Positions 16,228 to 26,500 of a stretch of DNA of 37,864 bases are shown here, in pieces. This stretch comes from Opitutus sp. GAS368 (GTDB taxonomy: Bacteria; Verrucomicrobiota; Verrucomicrobiia; Opitutales; Opitutaceae). Within the stretch, counting starts at the first letter, position 1, and the number at the start of each line of letters is the position of its first letter. The stretch is from positions 1 through 37,864 of the forward strand of contig CAMBVX010000021.1 of assembly GCA_945871085.1 (NCBI GenBank), given 5' to 3'. A program made the translations under genes and the position numbers. The notes beneath the pieces were generated by a model, which saw only the letters and a list, made by a program, of their open reading frames with translations, did no database searches and had not been told where the DNA came from.

Positions 16228-17735
16228 GACGCTTCCCATCAGTCGCATTCGTCTCATTCCTCCTGACGCTCGCGATCGCTGACGCCGCCACCGCCGTCCG
16301 CGCCGGTTTCGCCGAGCGCGACATCTCGCCGACAATCGGCATGCGCGAGGCCCACGCGATTGCGCGCCACGTCTTCAAGACGCACGTCGATCCCTGCAAG
16401 GTCCGCGCCGCCGTCTTCGACGACGGCCTCGCGCGGGTCGCGCTCGTCTCGCTCGACGCCCTGATCATCCCGCGCGAGGTCGTGCTGCGCGCGCGCACCG
16501 GCATCGCCCGCGCCACCGGCCTCGCGCCCGGCTCCGTGCTGATCGCGGCCACGCATTCGCACTCGTCGGGCCCTATCGGTATCGTCACACTGGCGCAGTT
16601 CGAACGCGCACCGCGCGACATCCAGCGCCTCGCCTACGAGGAATCCTCGCTCGCCGATCCCGCCTACCTCGCGACCGTCGAGCGCGAAATCGTCGAGGCC
16701 GTGCGCCTCGCCCACACGCGGCTCGCGCCCGTCTCGCTCGGCTTCGGTTTCGGAGAGGAGCACAAGGTCGCCTTCAACCGCCGCCAACGCATGAAAAACG
16801 GCAGGACCTGGAGCCACGCCGGCGCGATGAACCCCGACATCGCCGGCTACGCCGCGCCCGTCGATCCGCAGGTCGGCGTCGTCGGCGCCTGGAACGCCGA
16901 CGGCCAGCTCGTCGGCGTAATCGTTAACTTCGCCTGTCACGCCACGACCAATCCCGGAGGCATCTCCGCCAACTGGCCCGGCGCGATGGAGCGCACGATT
17001 CAGGGCGCGCTGCGCACGACGGCGCCGGTGTTGTTTCTCGCCGGGCCTTCCGGCGACGTCACGCAAGTGGACAACCTCAGCCCCTACGAGCGCCCGACGC
17101 CTACGCGGTGGCTCGAACAGGTCGGCGGCTGCGTCGGTGCCGAGGCCGTCAAGGTGCTGCTCACGATGCCGCGCACCGACGGGGCCACGCTCGCTGCGCG
17201 CGGGAAAACCTGGCGCATCGCGCGCCGCGTGCCCTCGCCCCAGCGCGTCGCGCACGCCCGCGAAATCGTCGCCGCCGGCAAATCCGCCGCGGGCGCGGCG
17301 CTCACGGAGTGGACGTTCGCGCGCGAGACGCTGCTGCTGGATCACATCGTGACGGTCGAGCCCGACGTCGAGGTCGAGGTGCAGGCGGTGCAGGTCGGCC
17401 CCGCGGTTTTCCTCAGCAGCCCGGCGGAGTATTTCGTCGAGTTCGGCCTCGAGCAGAAACGCCGCAGCGCGTTTCCGTTCACGTTTCCCGTGTCGTGCGC
17501 AAACGGCTCCGTCGGCTACGTGCCGACCGAGGAGGCGTTCGGTCCCGGCGGCGGCGGCTACGAGACGCGCCTCACCTTTTACAGCAACCTCGAGATCACC
17601 GCCGGCCGCCAGTTTGCCGAAGCCGGCCTCGCGCTCGCCGCGCAACTGCGCCCCGACCCCGCGCCCGATCACCCGCGTATCGCCGCCCCCGGCACGCCGT
17701 GGCCCCACGGCAAAGTCGATCCTCAGATTCGCTGA
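16224..17735 (+). CDS. Neutral/alkaline ceramidase-like hydrolase, paralog 2
   Basis: This 503-residue exported protein is a full-length paralog of the gene at 4848-6386. Signal peptide about 1-22; mature start near VRAGFAERDISP. Conserved blocks: THSHSSGP (H111, H113), NFACHATTNPGG (N235-H239), FLAGPSGDVT and GYVPTEEAFG. The position matching the ceramidase nucleophile is Thr280 (GDVT), whereas paralog 1 has Ser289, so the two may differ in activity or substrate. The 190-250 region (RMKNGRTWSHAGAMNPDI) is conserved between paralogs and absent from classical ceramidases as I know them. It is placed between two sulfatases, overlapping the first by four bases and ten bases before the second. 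Amidase activity on ceramide is unproven for such short homologs. Confidence 0.85.
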   Translation: MRRFPSVAFVSFLLTLAIADAATAVRAGFAERDISPTIGMREAHAIARHVFKTHVDPCKVRAAVFDDGLARVALVSLDALIIPREVVLRARTGIARATGLAPGSVLIAATHSHSSGPIGIVTLAQFERAPRDIQRLAYEESSLADPAYLATVEREIVEAVRLAHTRLAPVSLGFGFGEEHKVAFNRRQRMKNGRTWSHAGAMNPDIAGYAAPVDPQVGVVGAWNADGQLVGVIVNFACHATTNPGGISANWPGAMERTIQGALRTTAPVLFLAGPSGDVTQVDNLSPYERPTPTRWLEQVGGCVGAEAVKVLLTMPRTDGATLAARGKTWRIARRVPSPQRVAHAREIVAAGKSAAGAALTEWTFARETLLLDHIVTVEPDVEVEVQAVQVGPAVFLSSPAEYFVEFGLEQKRRSAFPFTFPVSCANGSVGYVPTEEAFGPGGGGYETRLTFYSNLEITAGRQFAEAGLALAAQLRPDPAPDHPRIAAPGTPWPHGKVDPQIR

Positions 17736-17745
17736 AGCCTTTCCC

Positions 17746-19185
17746 ATGAGACCCTTCCCTTCAGTCCCTGCCCTCCCGTTCATCATCTTCCTCCTCTTGC
17801 TCTCCACCGCTGCGGCGTTCGCTGCACCCGCCAAGCCCGCGAAACCCAATCTGATTTTCATCCTCACCGACAACCAGGGCGCCTGGACCCTCGGCTGCTA
17901 CGGCAACCCCGACATCCGCACACCACACATCGATCGCCTCGCCGGCGAAGGTATCCGCTTCACCCGCGCGCTCAGCAGCAATCCGGTGTGCTCGCCCACG
18001 CGCGCCACGTTTCTCACGGGTCTCATCCCGTCGCAGCACGGCCTCCAGACGCCCGTCACGCCGCCGATCATGATGGGGCCGCGCGCGTACAACACCCTCG
18101 CCGAGTTCACCTCGCTCGGCGAAATCCTCCGCGACGCCGGCTACACCTGCGGCCTCAGCGGCAAGTGGCACCTCGGCGACAACCTCCGCCCCAGCGAGGG
18201 TTTTTCTTTCTGGGTAACGAAGCCTGAGGGCAGCACGCAGGAGTTCTACGATCAGCCCGTGATCGAAAACGGCGCCGTGCGCAAGGAGCCCGGCTACACC
18301 ACCGATCTCTGGACGCGCAAGGGCATCGAGTTCATCGAGCAGAACCAAGCGCGGCCGTTCTTCCTCTATCTCGCCTACAACGGCCCGTATTCGCTCGGCC
18401 CGCTCATGATGAACCGCGCGCGCAACCGCCACGCCGCCGCCTACCGAGATCACCATTTCAAAAGTTTCCCGGTCGATGCGATGCACCCGTGGCAGCATCA
18501 CAACAAGCAGTTTCACAACCAGCAGCTCGCGATGGAGCGCCTCGCCGCGGAGACGAGCGGCGTCGACGACGGTGTCGGCGAAATCATGGCCACGCTCAAG
18601 CGCCTTGGCCTCGATGAAAACACGCTCGTCGTCTACTCCGCCGACCAAGGCTGGATGGGCGGACAGAACGGCCTCTGGGGCATGGGCGATCACACGCGGC
18701 CGCACGGCGCGCACGAGCTGATGATGCAGGTGCCGCTGCTCTTCCGGCAGCCGGCGCGTATCCCCTCCGGCCGCACGAGCGATCTGCTCGTGAGCAACTA
18801 CGATTTTCTCCCGTCCGTGCTCACGCACCTCGGCCTCGGCGATCGGATGCCCACGAAGCCGCGCTCGCCCGGCCGCGATTTTTCCGCCGCGCTCCGCGGT
18901 GCCGCGCCCGCCTGGGACAACGTGATTTTCTACGAAATGGAGGACACGCGTGCCGTCCGCACCGACACGTGGAAATACGTCGCGCGCCACCCGGCCGGCC
19001 CGTTCGAGCTCTACGATATGCGCGCCGATCCCCGCGAGCGCTTCAACCTCTACGGCCAGCCCGGCATCGAGCCCCGCCGCGCCGAACTCGCCGCGCAGCT
19101 CGGCACGTTTTTCGCCACCCACGCCGATCCGCGCTTCGACCGCTGGAAGAGCGGCCGCGACGCCGCGCGCCTGCCGACGCCATGA
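17746..19185 (+). CDS. Type I sulfatase 3
   Basis: This is a 479-residue exported sulfatase. Signal peptide about 1-26 (hydrophobic IIFLLLLSTAAAFAA). The metal site is D42/N43 in LTDNQGAWTLGCYGN; formylglycine motif C82-S-P-T-R86; then GLSGKWHLGD. Late in the protein YSADQGWMGGQNG supplies the Asp/Gln pair, and GDHTRPHGAHELMMQVPL is characteristic of its subgroup. It lacks the PTRQGFDEYWGIPY block of sulfatase 2 and the GKGWAPG block of sulfatase 1, so it is a separate subfamily and likely attacks a different sulfate position. ELYDMRADPRERFNL is the usual C-terminal subdomain signature. It overlaps the following heme protein gene by four bases. Confidence 0.92.
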   Translation: MRPFPSVPALPFIIFLLLLSTAAAFAAPAKPAKPNLIFILTDNQGAWTLGCYGNPDIRTPHIDRLAGEGIRFTRALSSNPVCSPTRATFLTGLIPSQHGLQTPVTPPIMMGPRAYNTLAEFTSLGEILRDAGYTCGLSGKWHLGDNLRPSEGFSFWVTKPEGSTQEFYDQPVIENGAVRKEPGYTTDLWTRKGIEFIEQNQARPFFLYLAYNGPYSLGPLMMNRARNRHAAAYRDHHFKSFPVDAMHPWQHHNKQFHNQQLAMERLAAETSGVDDGVGEIMATLKRLGLDENTLVVYSADQGWMGGQNGLWGMGDHTRPHGAHELMMQVPLLFRQPARIPSGRTSDLLVSNYDFLPSVLTHLGLGDRMPTKPRSPGRDFSAALRGAAPAWDNVIFYEMEDTRAVRTDTWKYVARHPAGPFELYDMRADPRERFNLYGQPGIEPRRAELAAQLGTFFATHADPRFDRWKSGRDAARLPTP

Positions 19186-22124
19186 GCATTCGACCCCGTT
19201 TCCGCCTCGTCGCCGCGTGCGCCTTCCTCGCGCTCGCCGCGTCCGCCCAGGCCGCCCGCTTTTCCGGCGAACCCGAAATCCAGCGCGAGCCGCTCTCGCC
19301 CGCCGCCGCGCTCAAATCGTTCCGCCTCGATCCCGGCCTCCGCATCGAGCTCGTCGCCAGCGAGCCGATGATCACCGACCCCGTGGACATCTGCTTCGAC
19401 GAGCGCGGCTGGATGTTCGTCGTCGAGAACAACGGTTACAACCGCGATCCAAAAATCCGCCCGCGTTCGCGCATCAAACGCCTCGAGGACACCGACGGCG
19501 ACGGCCGCATGGATCGCATGACGCTCTTCGCCGACGATCTCGACTACGCGCAGGGCGTGCTCTGCGTGCGCGGCGGCCTGCTCGTCACGTCCAACACCGC
19601 CATTCTCCTTCTGCACGACGACAACGACGACGGCCGCGCCGACCGCACCGAGACGCTGTTCACCGTCGCGCCCGCGCTCCACACCGATCGCCAGATGTCC
19701 GCGCCGCGCCGCGCGCCCGACAACTGGGTCTATCTGAACCTCGGACTCTTCAAGCAGGAGCTCACGCCCGCGGGTGCGCCCGGGCGCCGCTTCACGATTA
19801 CGAGCAACTTTCGCTGGCATCCCGGCACCGCCGAGTTTGGGCCCGCGTCCGGCTCCGGCCAGTTCGGCCAGGCGATCGACGATTGGGGCCGGCGCTTCTT
19901 CAGCCAGAACCGCAACCCCGGGCTCTTCGCCGTCCTGCCGCGCCACTTCCTCGATCGCAACCCCGCCGCGCTGCTCACGAAGTCCGACGACGACGTCGTG
20001 CCCGCCGGCGGCGACGGGAAAGTCTATCCGTTGAAAACCTTCCGCACCACCGCGAGCGCGCACGCCGGCTCGTTCACGGCTGCGTGCGGCACCGGCGTCT
20101 ATCGCGGCGATCTGCTCGGCGACGCCTACGCCGGTGATCTCTTCGTGTGCGAGCCGACGGGTTCGCTCGTCACGCGCTGGAAACTCGACCCCGCCAGCGC
20201 GAGTTTCAAGGCCCGCCGCGTGCATCCGACGCGCGAGTTTCTCGCCAGCGAGGACGAGTGGTTCCGTCCGGTAAACATCGTCAACGGACCCGATGGCGCA
20301 CTCTACGTTGTCGACATGTATCGCCGCTTCCTCGATGGCTCGCGCTTTTTTCCGGACGAGTTCGTCGCTGCCAACGACATGGCCGCCGGCTCCGCGCACG
20401 GCCGCATCTATCGGATCGTGCCCGAGTCGATGCCGCGCGGCCGCCGTGTCGCTCCCGTCCCTGCTGATGCCCCGGGTCGCGTTGCGCTCCTCGAGCATCG
20501 CAACGGCTGGCACCGCGACACCGCGCAGCGCCTGCTCGTCGAGGCGCGCGACGCCTCCGTCGTGCCCGCCGTCGAGGCGCTGCTGCGCGGCAGCCGTTTT
20601 GCGCCGGCCCGCCTCCACGCGCTCGGCGTGCTCGAAGGTCTCAACCGAATCAAGCCCGCGCACCTCGAGACGGCGCTCGGCGATGCCGAGCCGCGCGTCG
20701 TGGAATTCGCCCTGTGGTTCGCGCCGCGTTTCCTCGGCGAGAGCGCCGCGCTGCGCCGACAGGTTGTGGAACTCGCCGCGAGCCCCGCGCCTCGCGTGCG
20801 CTTCGCTGCGGTGCTGGTGGCCGGTGGCCTCACCGGCGACGAGACAGAGCGCCTCCTCGCGCGCGCCACCGCGCGTGACGCCGCCGACCCGTGGATGCGC
20901 GCCGCGGTCCTGAGTTCGCCCGCCACGCGCTCGGGCGGCGTGCTCGCGGTATTGCTGGCGGATTCCGCCTTCGCCGCTGCTCCCGCGGCGGGCCGCGCTG
21001 AGATCGTCGCCGGCCTCGCCGCGGTGCTCGCCGCCGACGGCGACTCCGCCGCGCTGCGGCCCGCGCTCGCCGCGCTGGCTGCTCCCGCCGGCGACGCAGA
21101 CGGCGACTGGTGGCGCCTCGCCGTACTTCGCGGCGTCGCCGACGGCCTGCGCCGCCAGCCGGTCGTGCGCCTCCCGAAGTCGATTCCCGAGCTGCTCGAG
21201 AAACCGCCCGCCGAACTCGCCAGTTGGCTCGACGGCGTGCGCCGTGTCGCTTCTGCCGCCACCGCCGCGCTGCGCGATCCCGCACGGCCGGCGGCGGCGC
21301 GGCTCGCCGCGATTCCGTTTCTCGAGCACATGCCGCGCGCCGACGCGCTCGGTTTCGTCGGCCCGCTGACACACCGCCGCGAATCGCCCGAGGTGCAGCG
21401 CGCCGCGGTCGAGGCGTTCCGCCATCTGCCGCGCGCCGAGGTTGCCCCGGCGTTCTATCAAAACCTCCCCGATATGGGCGCCACGGCGCGCACCGCCGCC
21501 ATCCAGTTTCTCCAGCAGAACCCCGCCGAGCTGCTGAAGAACATCAAGGCCGGCCGCCTCAACCCCTCGCTCGTTGATGCGATGGGCCGCTGGCTGATCC
21601 TGAATTCCAGCACCGAGGAGGTGCGGAAACTCGGCCGCGAGGTCTTCGGCGCGGCCGAGGATGATCGCCGGAAACTCGTGCGTCGCTACGCCGCCGCGCT
21701 ACCCGGCCTGGACGGCTCCGCCGAGCGCGGGCGCGCGGTCTTCGCGCAGACCTGCGCCGTGTGCCACCGTTTCCGTGGCGAGGGCGCCGAGGTCGGCCCC
21801 GATATCACCGACGTGCGCATCAAGACCCCCGAGATGCTCCTTTCCGACATTCTCGATCCCAACAACGCCATCGAGCCGCGCTGGGAGGCGTTCTCCTTCA
21901 CCGCCGAAGGCGGACGCAACGTCGTCGGCATGATCGTCTCCGAGACCGACACCGCCGTGATCGTGCGCCACGCCGGCGGCACTGAGACGCTCGCCCGCGA
22001 CGGCATCACCGCCTCGTCGCCGCTCGGCCTCTCGCTCATGCCGCAAGGCCTCGAGGCCGCGCTCGACGAGCCGCGCATGGCTGATCTCATTGCCTACCTT
22101 CGCAGCGATCCCCACGCGAAATGA
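19182..22124 (+). CDS. PVC-type heme-binding dehydrogenase/HEAT/cytochrome c protein 1
   Basis: This 980-residue periplasmic protein has the composite build typical of planctomycetes and verrucomicrobia. Signal peptide about 1-24 (ASAQA). Residues about 45-430 form a beta-propeller of the soluble sugar-dehydrogenase/PVC membrane-bound-dehydrogenase type, with a calcium-binding-like DTDGDGRMD (103-111), ending at SAHGRIYRIVP. A helical HEAT-repeat-like region spans about 450-830. A C-terminal cytochrome c domain carries C858-A-V-C-H862, and SLMPQG supplies a candidate axial methionine. The expected role is oxidation of a sugar or alcohol and electron transfer to the respiratory chain through heme c. 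It is embedded between two sulfatases with four-base overlaps on both sides. Activity and substrate are unproven for the family. Confidence 0.88.
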   Translation: MSIRPRFRLVAACAFLALAASAQAARFSGEPEIQREPLSPAAALKSFRLDPGLRIELVASEPMITDPVDICFDERGWMFVVENNGYNRDPKIRPRSRIKRLEDTDGDGRMDRMTLFADDLDYAQGVLCVRGGLLVTSNTAILLLHDDNDDGRADRTETLFTVAPALHTDRQMSAPRRAPDNWVYLNLGLFKQELTPAGAPGRRFTITSNFRWHPGTAEFGPASGSGQFGQAIDDWGRRFFSQNRNPGLFAVLPRHFLDRNPAALLTKSDDDVVPAGGDGKVYPLKTFRTTASAHAGSFTAACGTGVYRGDLLGDAYAGDLFVCEPTGSLVTRWKLDPASASFKARRVHPTREFLASEDEWFRPVNIVNGPDGALYVVDMYRRFLDGSRFFPDEFVAANDMAAGSAHGRIYRIVPESMPRGRRVAPVPADAPGRVALLEHRNGWHRDTAQRLLVEARDASVVPAVEALLRGSRFAPARLHALGVLEGLNRIKPAHLETALGDAEPRVVEFALWFAPRFLGESAALRRQVVELAASPAPRVRFAAVLVAGGLTGDETERLLARATARDAADPWMRAAVLSSPATRSGGVLAVLLADSAFAAAPAAGRAEIVAGLAAVLAADGDSAALRPALAALAAPAGDADGDWWRLAVLRGVADGLRRQPVVRLPKSIPELLEKPPAELASWLDGVRRVASAATAALRDPARPAAARLAAIPFLEHMPRADALGFVGPLTHRRESPEVQRAAVEAFRHLPRAEVAPAFYQNLPDMGATARTAAIQFLQQNPAELLKNIKAGRLNPSLVDAMGRWLILNSSTEEVRKLGREVFGAAEDDRRKLVRRYAAALPGLDGSAERGRAVFAQTCAVCHRFRGEGAEVGPDITDVRIKTPEMLLSDILDPNNAIEPRWEAFSFTAEGGRNVVGMIVSETDTAVIVRHAGGTETLARDGITASSPLGLSLMPQGLEAALDEPRMADLIAYLRSDPHAK

Positions 22125-23581
22125 ACTTTCCCCGCTTCGTCGTCCCCCTCCTCTTACCGCTCGCGCTCGCCGCCGCCGAGCCCCGGCCCAATTTCCTCAT
22201 TTTCCTCGCCGACGATCTCGGCTACGGCGATCTCGCGTGCTTCGGCCACCGCGAGATCCAGACGCCCCACCTCGACCGCCTCGCAGCCGAGGGGCTGAAG
22301 CTCACCGCGTGCTATTCCGCCGCTGCTGTCTGCTCGCCCGCGCGCGCCGGTATCATGACGGGCCGCACGCCCTACCGCGTCGGCATCTACAACGCCATTC
22401 CGTTTCTCAGCCCCACGCACCTGCGCGCGAGCGAGATCACGATCGCCTCGTTGCTGCGGAAAGGCGGCTACGCCACCGCGCAGGTCGGCAAATGGCACCT
22501 CAACGGTTTTTTCAATCTCCTCGGCCAGCCCCAGCCCGGCGATCACGGCTTCGAGCATTGGTTCGCCGTCCAGAACAACGCGCTGCCGAATCATCTCAAC
22601 CCTTTCAACTTCGTCCGTAACGGAGTCCCGCTCGGCCCGCAGCCCGGCTACTCCGGCGCCATCGTCGCCGCCGAGGCCGTGCGCTGGCTTGAGTCCGGCC
22701 GCGATCGCACGAAGCCGTTCTTCCTCTACGTCGCGCTGCACGAGCCCCACGAGCCGATCATGACCGATCCAGCGTTTGCCGATCGCTACCGCGCGCGGCA
22801 TCCCGACGACCCGAGTCGCGTCGCCTACTACGGCAATGTCACGCAGCTGGACGCCGCCGTCGGTCGCATCCTCGCCGCGCTCGAGTCGCAGGGCCTCGCC
22901 GCCGACACGCTCGTGTGGTTCACCTCCGACAATGGCCCCGCGCGCACGCGTTACCACAACGTCGGCTCGTCAGGCGGATTCCGGGAATTCAAAAGCCACC
23001 TCTACGAGGGCGGCATCCGCGTGCCGGGCATCGTGCGCTGGCCGCGGCGCATCAAGCCCGGCTCCGTGAGCGACACGCCGGTGAGCGGCGTCGACGTGTT
23101 GCCCACGCTCTGCGAGCTCGCCGGTCTCGCCCCCCCCGCCGATCGCGCGATCGACGGCGCGAGCGTCGCCGCGCTCCTCGCGGGTGGCGAGTTTCGCCGC
23201 GTTCAGCCGCTCTATTGGCAAAACCACTGGTCGCCCGCGCTCGGCCCGCAGGTCGCGCTGCGCGACGGCCCGTGGAAAATCCTCGCGCGCCACGACGCCC
23301 CGCGCCCGCGCGCCGGCGATCACAACCAGTCGCACATCGTCGCGCACAAGACAGCGCCGCTCACCGGCTTCGAGCTCTACGATCTCTCGCGAGATCCCGC
23401 GGAGAAATACGATCTCGCGCCGGCAGAGCCGGCGCGCCTCGCCGAGCTGCGCACGAAGCTCGATAGGTTCCACGCCAGCGTCCGCGCCGAAGCGCCCCTC
23501 TGGCCCTCGTGGGAAGATCCCGGCTACGAGGCCAAGACCATCGTGTGGCCCAGCTACCAACCCAAACCCCTGGCCAAGTAA
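22121..23581 (+). CDS. Type I sulfatase 4
   Basis: This is a 486-residue exported sulfatase and the most canonical of the four. Signal peptide about 1-19. It keeps the full Asp-Asp pair (D31, D32 in LADDLGYGDL). Its formylglycine motif is C71-S-P-A-R75, followed by AGIMTGRTPYRVGIYN, VGKWHLNG, ALHEPHEP and FTSDNGPART. The segment SHLYEGGIRVPGIVRWP is the classic late substrate-pocket block of arylsulfatases. The C-terminal tail (EDPGYEAKTIVWPSYQ) is short and unusual but not diagnostic. It overlaps the preceding heme protein gene by four bases and lies ten bases before the next heme protein gene. Confidence 0.93.
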   Translation: MNFPRFVVPLLLPLALAAAEPRPNFLIFLADDLGYGDLACFGHREIQTPHLDRLAAEGLKLTACYSAAAVCSPARAGIMTGRTPYRVGIYNAIPFLSPTHLRASEITIASLLRKGGYATAQVGKWHLNGFFNLLGQPQPGDHGFEHWFAVQNNALPNHLNPFNFVRNGVPLGPQPGYSGAIVAAEAVRWLESGRDRTKPFFLYVALHEPHEPIMTDPAFADRYRARHPDDPSRVAYYGNVTQLDAAVGRILAALESQGLAADTLVWFTSDNGPARTRYHNVGSSGGFREFKSHLYEGGIRVPGIVRWPRRIKPGSVSDTPVSGVDVLPTLCELAGLAPPADRAIDGASVAALLAGGEFRRVQPLYWQNHWSPALGPQVALRDGPWKILARHDAPRPRAGDHNQSHIVAHKTAPLTGFELYDLSRDPAEKYDLAPAEPARLAELRTKLDRFHASVRAEAPLWPSWEDPGYEAKTIVWPSYQPKPLAK

Positions 23582-23591
23582 TCTCCGTCCC

Positions 23592-26500
23592 ATGCGATCC
23601 CTTCTTACCCTTTTCCTCGCGCTAGCCTGCACCGCCTTTGCCGCCGACTGGCAGCCCGTCGCCGTCCCCGGCGCGTGGCCGCGCGGCCACAGCGGCGTCG
23701 CGTGGTATCGCGCGTGGGTGAAGCCCGCGCCGCTCTTCTTCAACGCCCACGAGCGAAATCTCTTCGAGGAGTCCGTCACGGTGATCCTCAGCGAGGTCGC
23801 CGATGCACACGAGGTCTTCGTCAACGGCGTCGCCGTCGGCGCCGGCGGCAAGTTTCCGCCGAACTTCGCCAGCGACCGCGCCGACCTGCACACGCACAAG
23901 GTCCCCGTCGGCACCTTAAAAAAGGATCATTGGAACGAGATCGCGATTCGCGTCTATCGCGACGCCGGCCCCGGCGGCTTCCTCGGCGAGGCGCCGGTAA
24001 TCATGACCTACAACCTCGAGTGCCTCATGGCGGGCAAGTGGGACTTTCTCGCCGGCGACGGCTACGCGCCGGGCGCGGCGTTGGCGACGCAGCCGGCCGT
24101 GTCGTCGTTCGCCGAGTTCCGCCAGTCGAGCCGCGTGCTCGGCCGTGCCAAACAAATCACCGGCGCGCGGCTCTCGCCCGCAGAGGCGTTGGCCAAGATT
24201 AAGTCCGCCGACGATCTTCAGGTGGAACTGCTCCTCCACGAGCCGCTCGTCGCGCAGGGCACGCACATCAGTTTCGACGAGCGCGGCCGCACCTGGATCA
24301 CGCAATACCGCCAGTATCCTTATCCCGCCGGCGTCACCATGCTGAGTCGCGACGCCTACTACCGCTCGAAATACGATCGCGTGCCGCCGCCGCCGCCGAA
24401 CCATGATCGCGGCGCTGACCGGATCTCGATCCACGAAGACACCGACGGCGACGGGCAATTCGACCGGCACTCCGTCTTCCAGGACGGCCTCAACATGGCC
24501 AACGCCACCGTGCGCGGCCGCGGCGGGGTGTGGGTGATGAATCCGCCCTACCTGCTGTTTTATCCCGACGCCAATTTCGACGACATCCCCGACGGCCCGC
24601 CGGTCGTGCATCTCCAGGGCTTTGGCATCGAGGACACGCACTCCGTTTCCAACGGCCTCGTCTGGGGCGCCGACGGCTGGCTCTACGGCGGCAACGGCAG
24701 CACGACCTCGTCACGCGTCACGCGCCCCGGCCTCGATCCCGCGGGCGCGGCCGGCGTCTACTTCGAGGGCTGCATGATCTGGCGCTACCAGCCGGAGACG
24801 CGCGAATACGAGTTGTTCTCCGAGGGCTCGGGCAATCCCTTCGGCCTCGAGGTCGACGCCGAAGGCCGCCTCTACTCCGGACTCAACAGCGGCACGTCGC
24901 GCGGTTTCCACTACGTGCAGGGCGGCTTCTATCTCATGCAGGGCGTCACACCGAATAAGTTCGGGCCGGGCCGCAACCGCTACGCCTTCGGCGAACTTCC
25001 CAAGATGGCGACGAAGACGCCCGTGAAACGGTTTTCCCACTACGGCGCTTTCGTCGACGGCACCGCGATGCCCGCGCGCTACCGCGGCCACCTCTTCGCC
25101 CTCGACCCGCTGCACAACGAGATCATCGACGTCGAGCGCCGGCCCGCCGGCGCCACCTTCGAGACCGCCGACCTCGGGATCGTGATGAGCAGCACCGATG
25201 TCGCGTTCCGCCCGATCTATTCGGCCAACGCTCCCGACGGCTCGATGTTCGTGTCCGACATGTATGAATTCTACATCGCGCACGGCCAGCACTACCAAAA
25301 CCAAATCGATCCCAGCACGGGCCGGATCTACCGCCTGCGCGGCCGCGGGCTGCCGCTCGAGCGCGACACCAACCTCCACGCGAAAACCTCCGCGCAGCTC
25401 GTGCCGTTGCTCGCGCACCCCAACAAGTGGCACCGCCTCACCGCCGCACGCCTGCTCGGCGAGCGCCACGCGACCGCCGTCGCCCCGGAAATCCGCGATC
25501 TGATCGCGCGCGACCGCGGGCTCGGCGCGCTTGCCGGCGTGTGGGCGTTGCACCAGATGGGCACGCTCGACGAGGCGACGACGCTCGCGGCGCTGCGCCA
25601 CGACTTTGCCTCCGTCCGTACCTGGGCCGTGCGTTTCACCGGCGATCGCTACGGCGTGAATCGCGGCCTCGGCCTCAAGGGCGTCGGCGCCACCGGCGCT
25701 CGCCCGGTGCCGCCCGCGATCTTTGCCGCGCTCGAAGAGCTGGGCCGCCACGAGATCGACGCCGAGGCGCGCGCCCAGCTCGCTTCGACCGCGCGGCGTC
25801 TTGCCACTCCGCAGGCGCTCGGGCTCGTCGCCGCGCTCTGCGCCCCGATCACCGCGATGCCAGATCGCAGCGTCGGGAAAAGCGATGTCGACGCGACCGA
25901 CACCTACATCCCGCTCCTCACGTGGTGGGTGCTCGAGGCGCACGTGCCGCTCGACCGCGAAGCGGTGCTCGGGTTGTTCGCCCGCGCCGATTTCTGGCAA
26001 CGCCCGCTGGTGCAGGATCACCTCGTGCCGCGGATCATGAAGCGCTTCGCGATGGAGGGCCGCCGCGAGGATCTGCTCGCGTGCGCGCGTTTGTTGAAAC
26101 TCGCGCCGTCGCCCGCGCACGCGGCCGCGCTGATGAAGGGCTTCGAGGAAGCCTACCGCGGCCGGGAAACCGTCGGCCTGCCCGACGAGCTCATGCAGGC
26201 GCTCGTGGACACCGGCCAGACGCCGCTCGTCCTGCGCGTGCGCCAGGGCGAACGCGCCGCAATCGACCGGGCCCTCGCGATTCTGCAGGACGCCAAGGCC
26301 CCCGCCGCGGATCGCGTTTTCTACGCGCGCGTCTTCGGCGAGGTAAAGGTGCCCGAGGCCGCGCCCGTCCTGCGCACCATCGCCGCAGGCAATCACGCGG
26401 CGCCGTTGCGCAGTGCCACGCTCGTCGCGCTCATGATTTACGATGCGCCCGACACGGGCACGTGGGCAGCCGGGTTTCTCCCGCGCACGAGCGGCCCCGT

